Source: Candidatus Obscuribacterales bacterium
GTDB taxonomy: Bacteria; Cyanobacteriota; Vampirovibrionia; Obscuribacterales; Obscuribacteraceae
Length of the DNA: 32,415 nucleotides
Reading direction: 5' to 3'
Assembly (NCBI GenBank): GCA_019752635.1
Contig: JAIELX010000055.1
Coordinates: 1-32,415, forward strand
This document shows positions 1-8,619 of this stretch, one piece after another (the stretch's first letter is position 1; every line of letters begins with the position of its first letter). A model generated the notes under the pieces. That model was not told the DNA's origin. It saw only the letters and a list, made by a program, of their open reading frames with translations, and ran no database searches. Position numbers and translations under genes: made by a program.

Positions 1-18
1 ACCCCGTATGCTTGAATT

Positions 19-42
19 CCGACCGATAATCGGTTGGTTTTT
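19..42 (+). terminator. Intrinsic terminator of a gene to the left of the window
   Basis: A 7-bp stem (CCGACCG / CGGTTGG, one G-T wobble) with a five-base loop is followed at once by TTTTT at 38-42. No gene before it lies inside the window, so it most likely ends a plus-strand gene that stops just left of base 1. It also isolates the 257-3014 gene pair from upstream transcription. Confidence 0.7.
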
Positions 43-256
43 CCGTCTCCTGTAATTGACTCCGCCAAATTTCGCGAATACGAACGTAAAATCATTGTAA
101 GGGATAATGCGAGATTGCGGTACATTTCTCATCTTGCTTCCTTATATACAAAGAGGCGGAAAGCGGGCATACCAGCAAATACAGGAAATTTTCAGCCAAA
201 ATGCCGGTTTTCGGCGATGATAGTCGGGGGACGAGCCAAGAGGCGCGCGAGATTAA

Positions 257-775
257 ATGAAAGCGGAAGATGAAATTCAAAAGAAGTTGCTCGACCTGGA
301 AAAGACGCTAAAGGAAGCGCAGCCGGGAACAACTCCAGCCAGGTTGCAAACCTCTGCTCAACTAATGAGCGCAGACGACGAGAAGCAAAGCATGAAATCG
401 GACATGCAAATGCTCGCCGGCTTTTCTCTAATAGGCGTCGGCGTCTTGATGGTGTTGAACCACATCAAAATCGGTACCGGTGTCATGAGCATGTTGGGTT
501 TTGGCGGCGGTGGCGCCGGTTTCCTTATCTTGCCAATCATCGTCGGCATCGGAGTCATGTTTTACGACTACAAAAACAAGTGGGGCTGGCTGCTTGCGGG
601 CGGTGGTTTCGTTGTGTTGTTGTTTGTACTTTTATCTCAATTGACCATGTACTTCGCACACATCTCGATGCTGGGCTTTATCTTGATGTTTTTACCGCTG
701 GCTATTGGTGGAGCCATGCTTGCAAAAGGCATGAAGATCCGCAACCAGTTGGAAGACAAAGCAAAGCAAAGTTGA
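257..775 (+). CDS. Hypothetical four-helix membrane protein
   Basis: A 172-residue protein of no family I recognise. Residues 1-50 are charged and hydrophilic, with Lys/Glu-rich heptad-like spacing that could form a short coiled coil. Four hydrophobic segments follow at about 53-70, 84-103, 109-130 and 136-156, with Gly-rich stretches (GFGGGGAG near 81-88) at the start of the second. The C-terminus is again charged (residues 158-172). It is therefore probably an inner-membrane protein with both ends on the same side. The ATG at 257 has only a weak purine-rich stretch upstream. The stop lies 4 nt before the FadB-like gene at 780, so the two are probably one transcript. A role in lipid or acyl-CoA handling at the membrane is only a guess from that neighbour. 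Confidence 0.75.
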   Translation: MKAEDEIQKKLLDLEKTLKEAQPGTTPARLQTSAQLMSADDEKQSMKSDMQMLAGFSLIGVGVLMVLNHIKIGTGVMSMLGFGGGGAGFLILPIIVGIGVMFYDYKNKWGWLLAGGGFVVLLFVLLSQLTMYFAHISMLGFILMFLPLAIGGAMLAKGMKIRNQLEDKAKQS

Positions 776-779
776 GCAG

Positions 780-3014
780 ATGCAAGTCGCCAAGGAACGA
801 GAAATCCTTGCCGTTAACAAAGAATCCGGGGTCACCCTGATTTTTTTTGACGGCCCGGCAAAGTACAACTCACTTGGCACCAGAACTTTCGACGAGCTGA
901 CCAGAAAGCTTGAGATCCTGGAAGCCGATAGTCGCACCAGGGCGATTGTGGTCTTGTCCGGCAAGCCCGACAGCTTTGTAATCGGCGCCGACCTCAACGA
1001 GATTCGCAAAGCCGACGAAGAATCGTTTCTGTGGCGCATGTCAACCACCGGACAGCAATTGCTCAATCGAGTTCAGAATTTTTCAAAACCGATTGTGGCC
1101 GCAATAAATGGAACTTGCCTCGGCGGGGGCTTGGAGCTGGTGCTGGCTACACACTATCGCCTTGCCACCGACGAAGCTCATACCCTCCTCGGTTTGCCGG
1201 AAACGAGAATCGGCATCATCCCCGGTCTGGGTGGCACCCAGCGCCTGCCTCTGAAGGTCGGACTAAAGACCGCTTTGGACATGATTCTCACTGCTGAGCC
1301 GGTCACCGCACAGCGCGCATTGGCGATTGGCCTGGTCGAACAGTTGTGCTCATCGGATGATTTGATCGCCGAGGCAGAGAAGCAAGCACTCAATCTGGCG
1401 GAAGATTTTCAAAGAACCGGCAATCCCTTTTCTGTAGCACCGAATAAGGTGACAGATGAAAGTCCATCCGGTAGACCGATGAAAGCAACGCCTTTCTGCA
1501 AGAACGATCTGGACAAAGAGAAAGCGCTAAAACTACTTGCCGTTACGGAAAGAGCCATTCGTGTGCGCACGCGAGGACAATACCCTGCGCAACAAAAGGC
1601 TGTGCAGATTATCCGCGAAGGATTGGAAAACGGCTTTGAGAAGGGACTGGAGGCGGAAGCAAAAGCCTTTGCGGAGCTGGCAGTTGGTGAAGTATCACGC
1701 AACTTGATCGCACTCTTTTTTAATACTGATTTTGCAAGACAAACGGCCGGTTCTTTAACACGCAAATTCCCCGGTGCCGAAGTGCACGTCCTCGGTATCA
1801 TCGGCGCAGGCAAAATGGGCACGGGACTAGCTCAAATAGCGGCCACGGCCGGGCTGAGAGTGCTGATGCGCACAGAACAGTCGGAAGAGAAATTGCGCCA
1901 ACGACTCATTTCGCAAATCAAAGTTTTTCGCAAACAACTGGGCAAGTCCGAGACGGAAGGCTTAGTTGAATCAGCGGAGGAAATCGTAGCGCGAGTATGC
2001 GTGGCGCCCTCGGCTGAAGAGATGAAAGAAGCGGATCTAGTCATTGAGTGTGTGATCGAGGAAACGGAAGCGAAAAAGAAAGTTATTCGCGCTGCAACAT
2101 CCGAACTAGACGCCAAAGCAGTAGTAGCAAGTAACACCTCATGCATATCAATCGCGGACCTAAGTGACTCCGCACCGATCAAAGAGCGCTTCGTCGGTCT
2201 GCACTTCTTCCACCCTGTAGACAAAATGGATCTTGTGGAAGTGGTTTCCCACCCGGACTCTTCAAGGGAGGCGCTTGCCCGCGCGCTGGACTTAGTCTTG
2301 AAGCTCGGCAAGACACCGCTGCTGGTGAAAGACGGTCCCGGTTTCGTCGTCAACCGCCTGGTCGTAACTTATCTGATTGAAGTAGCGCTTCTGCTGGAAG
2401 AACCCGTTCCGGCCAATTGGATAGAAGAAGCGGCGATTGACTTCGGTATGCCGCTGGGACCGCTTCAAGTCATGGACGAAATTGGCATCGAAGTATCTTT
2501 CACCGTTGCGCGTCTGCTCCCGCCCCGGCTGGGCGAACGCCTGGCACCGCCATCGGTGCTGGAGCGCACTGCCGCGCTTGGTGTTTCAGGCAAAGCCAGC
2601 AACGCCGGGTTTTACCTCTGGGAAGACCACGAGAAGCGTCTGGGGCTGAATCCTGCCCTAGTAGAGAAATGCGATTATGTGATTGCTGACGAAAAATGCC
2701 CGGTCGAAGAAAAGGCACGCCTGGTGGATCGACTCTTCTTGCCGATGGTGGATGAAGCGGCAAGGTTGCTGGAAGAAAAGGTTGTTTCAAAACCGCGCGA
2801 GGTTGATCTGGCGCTAGTGCTCGGGATCGGATTCCCTGCGTTTAGAGGCGGACTACTTAAATACGCCGATCAGGTCGGTCTGCAACAAGTTGTTCGAAAA
2901 CTCGACCATATCTATAGAACCACTCCGACCAAGCGCGAAGTTTCCAACATGCTTCGTCGCTACGCCCTGGAAGGACGCGGATTCTATTCGCTCAGCGGCA
3001 AAGAAGACAACTAA
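780..3014 (+). CDS. FadB/FadJ-like enoyl-CoA hydratase / 3-hydroxyacyl-CoA dehydrogenase
   Basis: Bifunctional fatty-acid beta-oxidation enzyme: hydration of trans-2-enoyl-CoA, then NAD-dependent oxidation of the 3-hydroxyacyl-CoA, in the cytoplasm. The N-terminal crotonase domain (about 1-200) has the oxyanion stretch GTCLGGGLE and LPETRIGIIPG. Its Glu119 and Glu141 match the two catalytic glutamates of the family. The dehydrogenase part has the Rossmann motif GIIGAGKMG (about 339-347), HFFHPVDKMDLVEVV starting at His475, which carries the catalytic His/Glu pair, and DGPGFVVNR near 518. The 744-residue length fits FadB/FadJ multifunctional alpha subunits. No thiolase (FadA/FadI) or acyl-CoA dehydrogenase lies in the window, so its partner must be encoded elsewhere. 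The gene begins 4 nt after the membrane-protein gene and converges on the methyltransferase with a 24-nt gap. FadB and FadJ cannot be told apart here. Confidence 0.92.
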   Translation: MQVAKEREILAVNKESGVTLIFFDGPAKYNSLGTRTFDELTRKLEILEADSRTRAIVVLSGKPDSFVIGADLNEIRKADEESFLWRMSTTGQQLLNRVQNFSKPIVAAINGTCLGGGLELVLATHYRLATDEAHTLLGLPETRIGIIPGLGGTQRLPLKVGLKTALDMILTAEPVTAQRALAIGLVEQLCSSDDLIAEAEKQALNLAEDFQRTGNPFSVAPNKVTDESPSGRPMKATPFCKNDLDKEKALKLLAVTERAIRVRTRGQYPAQQKAVQIIREGLENGFEKGLEAEAKAFAELAVGEVSRNLIALFFNTDFARQTAGSLTRKFPGAEVHVLGIIGAGKMGTGLAQIAATAGLRVLMRTEQSEEKLRQRLISQIKVFRKQLGKSETEGLVESAEEIVARVCVAPSAEEMKEADLVIECVIEETEAKKKVIRAATSELDAKAVVASNTSCISIADLSDSAPIKERFVGLHFFHPVDKMDLVEVVSHPDSSREALARALDLVLKLGKTPLLVKDGPGFVVNRLVVTYLIEVALLLEEPVPANWIEEAAIDFGMPLGPLQVMDEIGIEVSFTVARLLPPRLGERLAPPSVLERTAALGVSGKASNAGFYLWEDHEKRLGLNPALVEKCDYVIADEKCPVEEKARLVDRLFLPMVDEAARLLEEKVVSKPREVDLALVLGIGFPAFRGGLLKYADQVGLQQVVRKLDHIYRTTPTKREVSNMLRRYALEGRGFYSLSGKEDN

Positions 3015-3038
3015 GAAGCCCCTATCGTGAGATCGCGC

Positions 3039-4244
3039 TTAAGGTAGCGGCACGAGGTCCTTCATCGACAAGCTGGTACCGGAGAGAATCCAATCTTCCG
3101 GTTGCGGTTTGACATTCGTCTTCATCCATTGCACAAGCGCTGATAGTTGATAAGAAATCAATGGTGGCACAGCGTCACCGACATGCCGATAGCGGTTAGA
3201 AAGCGATCGGTCACCGAACGAAAAGTCACGAGGAAAACCGTTTAGAATTGCCATTTCGCGCACGGTGAGCAAGCGATCCTGCTCAGGATGAGCATACCTT
3301 CCATTGCCGACATGCGCACACTCGCGCTTAATTGTAGGAGCAGGTCTGTCCCAATGCAGTCGTCCGTAAACATCCGGATGAGAACCGATATCGCCACTAG
3401 ACAAGCGCGACTTCATCGAATCGATCAAGACTTCGGCACCACCGGGAATACCAGCAAGGTCGAACCATGAACCACCATCGCGAGGGATGAGCGACATTCT
3501 CTTTCGCACTATGTCAGACGAAAAACCCGGGCTTTGATGATCGCGGTCATGCTCATCGGCCTGACCGGCTTTCAATTCCCTGGTGCCCAACGTGCGGATG
3601 GCACTGCGAACCGTGATGGCAGAGCGATTGACCGACCAGCCCCGCCAAAGATCTCCAAGCGTCTTCACTTCCGAAACGCGAGACGCAATCACTATTGCGC
3701 GCTCTCTTACCTGCGGCAGTCCGTACTGACTTAGCATCACAACTTCGCCGCGCACGTCATATCCTTGGGACTTCAAGCGACGCACAAGCAAACCGTAATG
3801 ATGCCCATTGTTGCCCATAATCAACTCACGTGCATTTTCCATTACCAGGAATTCCGGCTTGAGAGCTTCGACGAAGTCGGCGCACTTAACCACAAGCGAA
3901 TTTTTATCCGTATCGACGGAGTGATTAGCAGGCTTGGCTCGCGAAAAATCCGTACAAGGAGGACAAGCAGCCAGAACTGTAAGAGTTTCGCCTATTGCAG
4001 GCGCCAATTCACGGGCAAGGTCTGCAGCTGAAATTTCGAGCAAATCAAAACCAAATGGCTGAACCCCGATGTTACGCCGATAAGTCGAATTGCACGCCAG
4101 GGAGCCGTGCTTTTGGCTTGGTTTGGAGACTTCTCGATCCACGGCGCCAACCACTTTGAACGGCGCACGCCGTGCAAATCCGCAGCTCATTCCGCCGCAG
4201 CCGGAAAACAGATCCACAACGGTCCAAACATCCGGGCAACTCAT
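3039..4244 (-). CDS. DNA (cytosine-5-)-methyltransferase
   Basis: C5-cytosine DNA methyltransferase using S-adenosylmethionine. With the start at 4244 (401 residues) the ordered motifs are: motif I VVDLFSGCGG (9-18); motif IV AACPPCTDFS with catalytic Cys97; motif VI MENA with Glu136; motif VIII QVRER (178-182). C-terminal motifs IX/X include RPAPTIKREC and RHVGDAVPPLIS. The target-recognition region lies between VIII and IX and does not reveal the site. The frame is open up to 4331, but the ATG at 4244 overlaps the vsr stop as ATGA, the classic coupling arrangement, so I take that start. No restriction endonuclease is visible beside it. Together with Vsr it resembles a Dcm-type solo system, or a restriction-modification remnant that lost its nuclease. 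Confidence 0.93.
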   Translation of the reverse strand: MSCPDVWTVVDLFSGCGGMSCGFARRAPFKVVGAVDREVSKPSQKHGSLACNSTYRRNIGVQPFGFDLLEISAADLARELAPAIGETLTVLAACPPCTDFSRAKPANHSVDTDKNSLVVKCADFVEALKPEFLVMENARELIMGNNGHHYGLLVRRLKSQGYDVRGEVVMLSQYGLPQVRERAIVIASRVSEVKTLGDLWRGWSVNRSAITVRSAIRTLGTRELKAGQADEHDRDHQSPGFSSDIVRKRMSLIPRDGGSWFDLAGIPGGAEVLIDSMKSRLSSGDIGSHPDVYGRLHWDRPAPTIKRECAHVGNGRYAHPEQDRLLTVREMAILNGFPRDFSFGDRSLSNRYRHVGDAVPPLISYQLSALVQWMKTNVKPQPEDWILSGTSLSMKDLVPLP

Positions 4245-4657
4245 GCCACTGTTTTCAGTGCCTGTTGAAGTTTTTCCCGCAGCTTTTCCAGTTCGCTTAG
4301 TTCGCACGCCCATACCACCAGAACATTCCATCCATTCTCACTTAACTGCAATTGCACGCGCCTGTCTCGCTCACGATTCGAATTGATTTTCTCCAACCAC
4401 TTTTCACGATTCGTTTTTGGAACACGAGTGCCCCGGTCGCAGTTTGTACAGCCATGCCAGAAGCACCCGTGAACAAATATAGCTGTCCGATATCGGGCAA
4501 GAGCTATATCGGGCTTGCCAGGCAATTGCTTGGCGTGCAGACGATAACGATAACCCATTTTGAACAGCAGGCTGCGAACTACCTTCTCCGGGCCAGTGTT
4601 GGCAGAGCGGATGCTGCTCATCAACTTTGAACGGTTGGATTTTGTTAAAGTGTCCAT
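4241..4657 (-). CDS. vsr: Very short patch repair (Vsr) mismatch endonuclease
   Basis: Vsr nicks DNA 5' of the T in T:G mismatches that arise when 5-methylcytosine deaminates, starting short-patch repair. With the start at 4657 the protein has 138 residues, usual for the family, and begins MDTLTKSNRSKLMSSIRS, a typical N-terminus. LPGKPD supplies the catalytic Asp50. FVHGCFWHGCTNC supplies His63 and His68, matching E. coli His64 and His69. Cys65, Cys70, Cys73 and Cys118 (in VWACEL) are the probable structural zinc ligands. An in-frame ATG at 4702 would add 15 non-conserved residues. The stop overlaps the methyltransferase start (ATGA), so the repair enzyme is translated first and both are coupled. 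It points to a methylated target whose deamination is a real burden. Confidence 0.93.
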   Translation of the reverse strand: MDTLTKSNRSKLMSSIRSANTGPEKVVRSLLFKMGYRYRLHAKQLPGKPDIALARYRTAIFVHGCFWHGCTNCDRGTRVPKTNREKWLEKINSNRERDRRVQLQLSENGWNVLVVWACELSELEKLREKLQQALKTVA

Positions 4658-4874
4658 CACTACTCGACGCGACCCGGAGCCACAGACCGATATTCTATAC
4701 AAGATCGTTCACAGATAGGAATACCGATAACCTCTGTTTATCCCGGATCTTTCAGCTTCCCGGAGATGCAAAGCACTACACCGGCCGTAGGATTCCCTCC
4801 CCCACGGGGTATACATAGAGGGGTTCTCTCGATCGCGATGCCGATCGTCTGCCGGAAGGGGAGCGGGTCGAAAG

Positions 4875-7800
4875 ATGAAAGTTTTCCATAGAGGTCTATT
4901 CCTCGTCGGGATTCCTTTCGTTCTTGAACTCGCGCTGATTGCCAGCCTAATGCTCTTGGTGATGCAGTCGGATCGCGAACAGGTCAAAGAATCGACTTAC
5001 CGAAAGATTACGGGAATGAGCGCTCGGTCCCTGGCTTTGCTGTCTGAAATCCCCTACTTTCTCATTCTCTCGATTCAGTTCCAGAGCGACGATTTCTACA
5101 AAATTTTCGAGAAAGATCGCAAGGAGATTCGCCGGCTCACCGAAGAGTCGAGCAAGCTGCGTGTCAGTGCTCCCGAGCTGTGGGACGGGACTGAAGCTCT
5201 TAAGCAGAGTCAGGACCGCGTTCTGGAGCTCGTCGATGCTATAGCCGAAGCAAAAAATAAAGGCAGCATGCTGGACCTCATTTCCAAGATGCCTGCCGTG
5301 AGAGGAGAATTCGACCGGGCAAAAGTTGTTGCGGTCGCTCAGATGGGCGAACTTGTCAGAAAAGGCGAGGAACGCACGAAACAAATGCAGGAGAGCCAAG
5401 CGCAGATTCGCAACCTCCAAAATGCGATTTTGATTCTGGGATTGGTTGGAAACGCCCTGGGCGCTGGACTCCTTGCCGCCTTCTTCAAACGTAGCATCAT
5501 GGACCGCATCCATGTCATCAAAGACAACACGGAGAAACTTTCACGTCGAGAAGTCCTCGCCGAACCACTTTCAGGCAGCGATGAGATAGCCGCCCTCGAC
5601 TGCGCATTCCATCTGATGGACAGGGAGCTTAAGGAGGCAGCGGCCCGGGAGCAAGACCTTTTCGACAACGCCAGTGACGTTATCTGTGTTTTGGATTTCG
5701 ACTACAAATTCACAAAGGTCAATTTAGCGAGCACGAGGATATGGGGCTATGAGCCCCGATTGTTGACCATGATGGGACTAGGCAACATTGTTCTGCCGGA
5801 AGACCTGCGCCCGACGCTGGAAGAGATAGACAAGGCCAAAGTTACAGGCAAACCGATTGAGTTCGAAAGCCGCATTAATACTCGCTCCGGTAATGTTCTT
5901 GAGACGCTCTGGTCCGCCTACTGGTCGGAGAACGAACAGGCGCTGTTCTGCGTCGTGCACGATATCACCGAGCGGAAGAACGCAGAACGCGTGAAGAAAC
6001 AGTTTCTGGCGATGATAAGTTTCGACTTGAAACGCCCTCTCAGTTCGATCTCGGCGGCAGTGACGCTGCTGGTGACAACGCTGGCGGAAAGCATGCCGAA
6101 GATGGCTGTAGATAAGCTGGATATGGCAAAGAAGAATCTAAAGCGACTGCTAGGCCTTGTCAACGATTTGCTGCAGCTAACCGAAATGGAGTCGGGCAAC
6201 TTTGAGATTCACAAAGAGAACTGCGATGTCGAAGAGTTACTAATTCGCTCTGTGCAGGACGTTGAAGCACTAGCAGAAAAGACCGGAGTCAAGCTTCAGG
6301 TCGAGAGCGTCACGGGACAATGGTTCATCGATCCGAATCGCATTATGCAAGTACTGGTCAATTTGTTGTCGAATGCAATCAAGTTCTCCCCGCAAAATGG
6401 AGTTGTTACGCTATCGGCCCACCGCGAAGGTGACTTGTTTGTAGTAAAAGTAATCGACCAGGGAAGGGGCGTCCCGGACTCGCACAAAGACCTGATTTTT
6501 GAGAAGTTCAAGCAGGTCGAAGCGGCGGACGGAAAGAGAAAAGCAGGCACAGGGTTGGGTCTTCCGATTTGCAAACAAATCGTGGAAGAACATTGCGGGT
6601 CCATCGGAGTCGAGAGCGAAGACGGGAAAGGTAGCTCGTTCTGGTTCAGTGTTCCGGTCGATGAGACAGTCAGCATGCGCATGAAAGCACAAGCGTTAGC
6701 TGCGGAGCGAGACCGAACAAAAGCGGCAGAGCCGAAGCCCTTACCAGTAAAACGTTTACCGGAACAACCGCACGCCAAAGGTCTTTCCGGTCGATTGAGG
6801 CTGGGCGCGCAAGGCACCATTCTCATCGGTATACCGGTGCTGTTCGAACTTTTTGTTGTCGGTTCAATGACCGCGGTCCTGGCCAGAGTCGATAGCGAAC
6901 GAGCAGAGGAACTGCACCAAAGAAACATTGCCTTTCTTTCCAGCAAAATCATAAACGGCTATTTCAGAGCAACCATGACTCTGGTAGACGGACACACTGA
7001 AAGCGATTGGAGATCCTTCCAGCAGAGCATCCAATTGAGTAAGTCGGCAATGAGCGAAATGCGCAGCCTGATGAACCGTCCACAAGAAATGGAAATCATG
7101 GAAAAGCTTTCAGATCAAGCAGACAAGATCGGAAGATTCTTCGACAGAGCAGAACGGGTCATGGAGCCCGGGTTCAGCACGGAACGCTTGAAAGAGGCCT
7201 TCGGCGGTAAGGATAAGATGGCACCGTCACTGATCGGATTGTGTCGCAAACTGCAAAAGCTCTGCGTGGAAGTCGAGCGTAAAGAATTCGTCAGTCCGGA
7301 AAGACAGAGAGAACTAAGAACGTCCCAGAGCGCCATTTTGATTGGCGCTCTGGTGGCAAACATTGCGCTTTGCCTGGCAATGGCTATCTTCTTCAGCAGA
7401 AACATCACTTCGCGACTAAAAATACTGGCTGACAACGCCGACAGACTGGCACGAGAGAAAGAACTAAACCCGCAACTAAGCGGCACCGATGAGATCGCCG
7501 AGCTTGATAGAGTGTTTCACACAACCGCGCTGGCAGTGAGTGAAGCTCGGCAGAAAGAACGCGCGGTGTTCGATAATTCACAAGACGTCATCTGTGCCAT
7601 AAACGCTCGGGGAGTCTTCACAAGCCTCAACCCTGCAGCAGAAAGACTTTGGGGCTTCACAAAAGAGGAACTAGTCGGAACGCCAATGATCAACATAGTG
7701 GCACCGGAAGATCGGGATGCCGCAGCAGAGCAACTAGCAGCCGATTTCGGCAATACTCGCAGGCATGAATTCGAGTGCCGCATCGCTAAGAAAGACGGAA

Positions 7801-8603
7801 CCCCGTTGTGGGTTCTCTGGTCGTGCTCTCGCTCTGAAACAGGAGAGACGTTCTGCATCGCGCACGACATTACCAACAGAAAGGAACTCGAACAGCTAAA
7901 GCAAGAGTTTCTCGCAATGGTCAGTCACGACCTGCGCACGCCGCTAACGTCCATCCTCGGTATTGCCAAACTAATTATTGCCGGTGCTTTCGGCAAGGTT
8001 TCCGACCGGCCGCTGGAAGTTCTTCGCGGCATCATTCGCAATGGCGATCAGCTACTCGAACTGATCAACGATCTTCTGGACATCGAGAAACTAGAAGCAG
8101 GCAAGATGCAACTGATTTTAGAGAACGTAAAAGTGCGCGAGATTATCGAGCGTTCAGTAGCATCCACTCACAACGCCAAGCGCGTTGCAGTGGATCTGCT
8201 CGCACCGGAAGGGATCGAAATCGTTGCAGACCGCGACAGAATCATTCAAGCTATTGCGAACATACTGAACCACGCACTGGGTCATTCTCCCGAAGAAAGC
8301 GCTGTTCACATTAGTGTCTCAAACGATGCGGATTTCACAGTCATCAGTGTTCTGGATTCTGCCGCGCCGGTTCCAGAAACAGCAAGAGAGCTTCTGTTCG
8401 ATCGCTTCAAGACCGCAGCAGGCAAGTCGTGCACAGAACAGGATTCGGAGACTTCCGGTTCGGGATTGGGAATGCCGATCGCACGCAAGATCGTCGAAAG
8501 TCACGGTGGCACAATTGGTGTCATGCCGCGCGGCGAAAGTGGTAACCGCTTCTGGATTCGTATTCCCGGTAGTAAACAGGCAGCGCCGTCTTCGTTGAAC
8601 TAA
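4875..8603 (+). CDS. Tandem double sensor histidine kinase with complementary degenerate halves
   Basis: A 1242-residue protein made of two full sensor-kinase modules. Module 1: TM about 6-29, periplasmic loop, TM about 185-205, HAMP, PAS about 262-370, HisKA, HATPase to about 590. Module 2: TM about 647-669, loop, TM about 819-839, HAMP, PAS about 898-1003, HisKA, HATPase to the end. The halves align along their length (for example GIPFVLEL / GIPVLFEL, LSGSDEIAALD / LSGTDEIAELD), so this is an internal duplication. In module 1 the H-box reads SFDLKRP with Phe383 for His, while the N-box (NLLSNAIKFSP, Asn500), G1 (DQGRG, 528-532) and G2 (GTGLG, 558-562) are intact. In module 2 the H-box SHDLRTP keeps His1018, but the N-box has His1133 for Asn, and G1 reads DSAAP (1161-1165). 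G2 GSGLG (1195-1199) remains. I infer that ATP bound in module 1 phosphorylates His1018. No response regulator lies in the window. Confidence 0.93.
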   Translation: MKVFHRGLFLVGIPFVLELALIASLMLLVMQSDREQVKESTYRKITGMSARSLALLSEIPYFLILSIQFQSDDFYKIFEKDRKEIRRLTEESSKLRVSAPELWDGTEALKQSQDRVLELVDAIAEAKNKGSMLDLISKMPAVRGEFDRAKVVAVAQMGELVRKGEERTKQMQESQAQIRNLQNAILILGLVGNALGAGLLAAFFKRSIMDRIHVIKDNTEKLSRREVLAEPLSGSDEIAALDCAFHLMDRELKEAAAREQDLFDNASDVICVLDFDYKFTKVNLASTRIWGYEPRLLTMMGLGNIVLPEDLRPTLEEIDKAKVTGKPIEFESRINTRSGNVLETLWSAYWSENEQALFCVVHDITERKNAERVKKQFLAMISFDLKRPLSSISAAVTLLVTTLAESMPKMAVDKLDMAKKNLKRLLGLVNDLLQLTEMESGNFEIHKENCDVEELLIRSVQDVEALAEKTGVKLQVESVTGQWFIDPNRIMQVLVNLLSNAIKFSPQNGVVTLSAHREGDLFVVKVIDQGRGVPDSHKDLIFEKFKQVEAADGKRKAGTGLGLPICKQIVEEHCGSIGVESEDGKGSSFWFSVPVDETVSMRMKAQALAAERDRTKAAEPKPLPVKRLPEQPHAKGLSGRLRLGAQGTILIGIPVLFELFVVGSMTAVLARVDSERAEELHQRNIAFLSSKIINGYFRATMTLVDGHTESDWRSFQQSIQLSKSAMSEMRSLMNRPQEMEIMEKLSDQADKIGRFFDRAERVMEPGFSTERLKEAFGGKDKMAPSLIGLCRKLQKLCVEVERKEFVSPERQRELRTSQSAILIGALVANIALCLAMAIFFSRNITSRLKILADNADRLAREKELNPQLSGTDEIAELDRVFHTTALAVSEARQKERAVFDNSQDVICAINARGVFTSLNPAAERLWGFTKEELVGTPMINIVAPEDRDAAAEQLAADFGNTRRHEFECRIAKKDGTPLWVLWSCSRSETGETFCIAHDITNRKELEQLKQEFLAMVSHDLRTPLTSILGIAKLIIAGAFGKVSDRPLEVLRGIIRNGDQLLELINDLLDIEKLEAGKMQLILENVKVREIIERSVASTHNAKRVAVDLLAPEGIEIVADRDRIIQAIANILNHALGHSPEESAVHISVSNDADFTVISVLDSAAPVPETARELLFDRFKTAAGKSCTEQDSETSGSGLGMPIARKIVESHGGTIGVMPRGESGNRFWIRIPGSKQAAPSSLN

Positions 8604-8612
8604 GACGGCGCT
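8582..8612. terminator. Perfect 11-bp hairpin across the kinase stop codon
   Basis: AGCGCCGTCTT (8582-8592) and AAGACGGCGCT (8602-8612) are exact reverse complements around a 9-nt loop. The stem spans the last kinase codons and its TAA, and sits just before the convergent stop at 8620. No T-run follows on either strand, so it is not a standard intrinsic terminator. It may stabilise 3' ends or limit read-through between the convergent genes. Confidence 0.5.
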
Positions 8613-8619
8613 ATCGGTA

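Noticed and set aside
34..273. 79-residue open frame at the left end
   Set aside because: It has an atypical composition, overlaps the start of the membrane-protein gene, and lacks a ribosome-binding site; it begins inside the terminator region.
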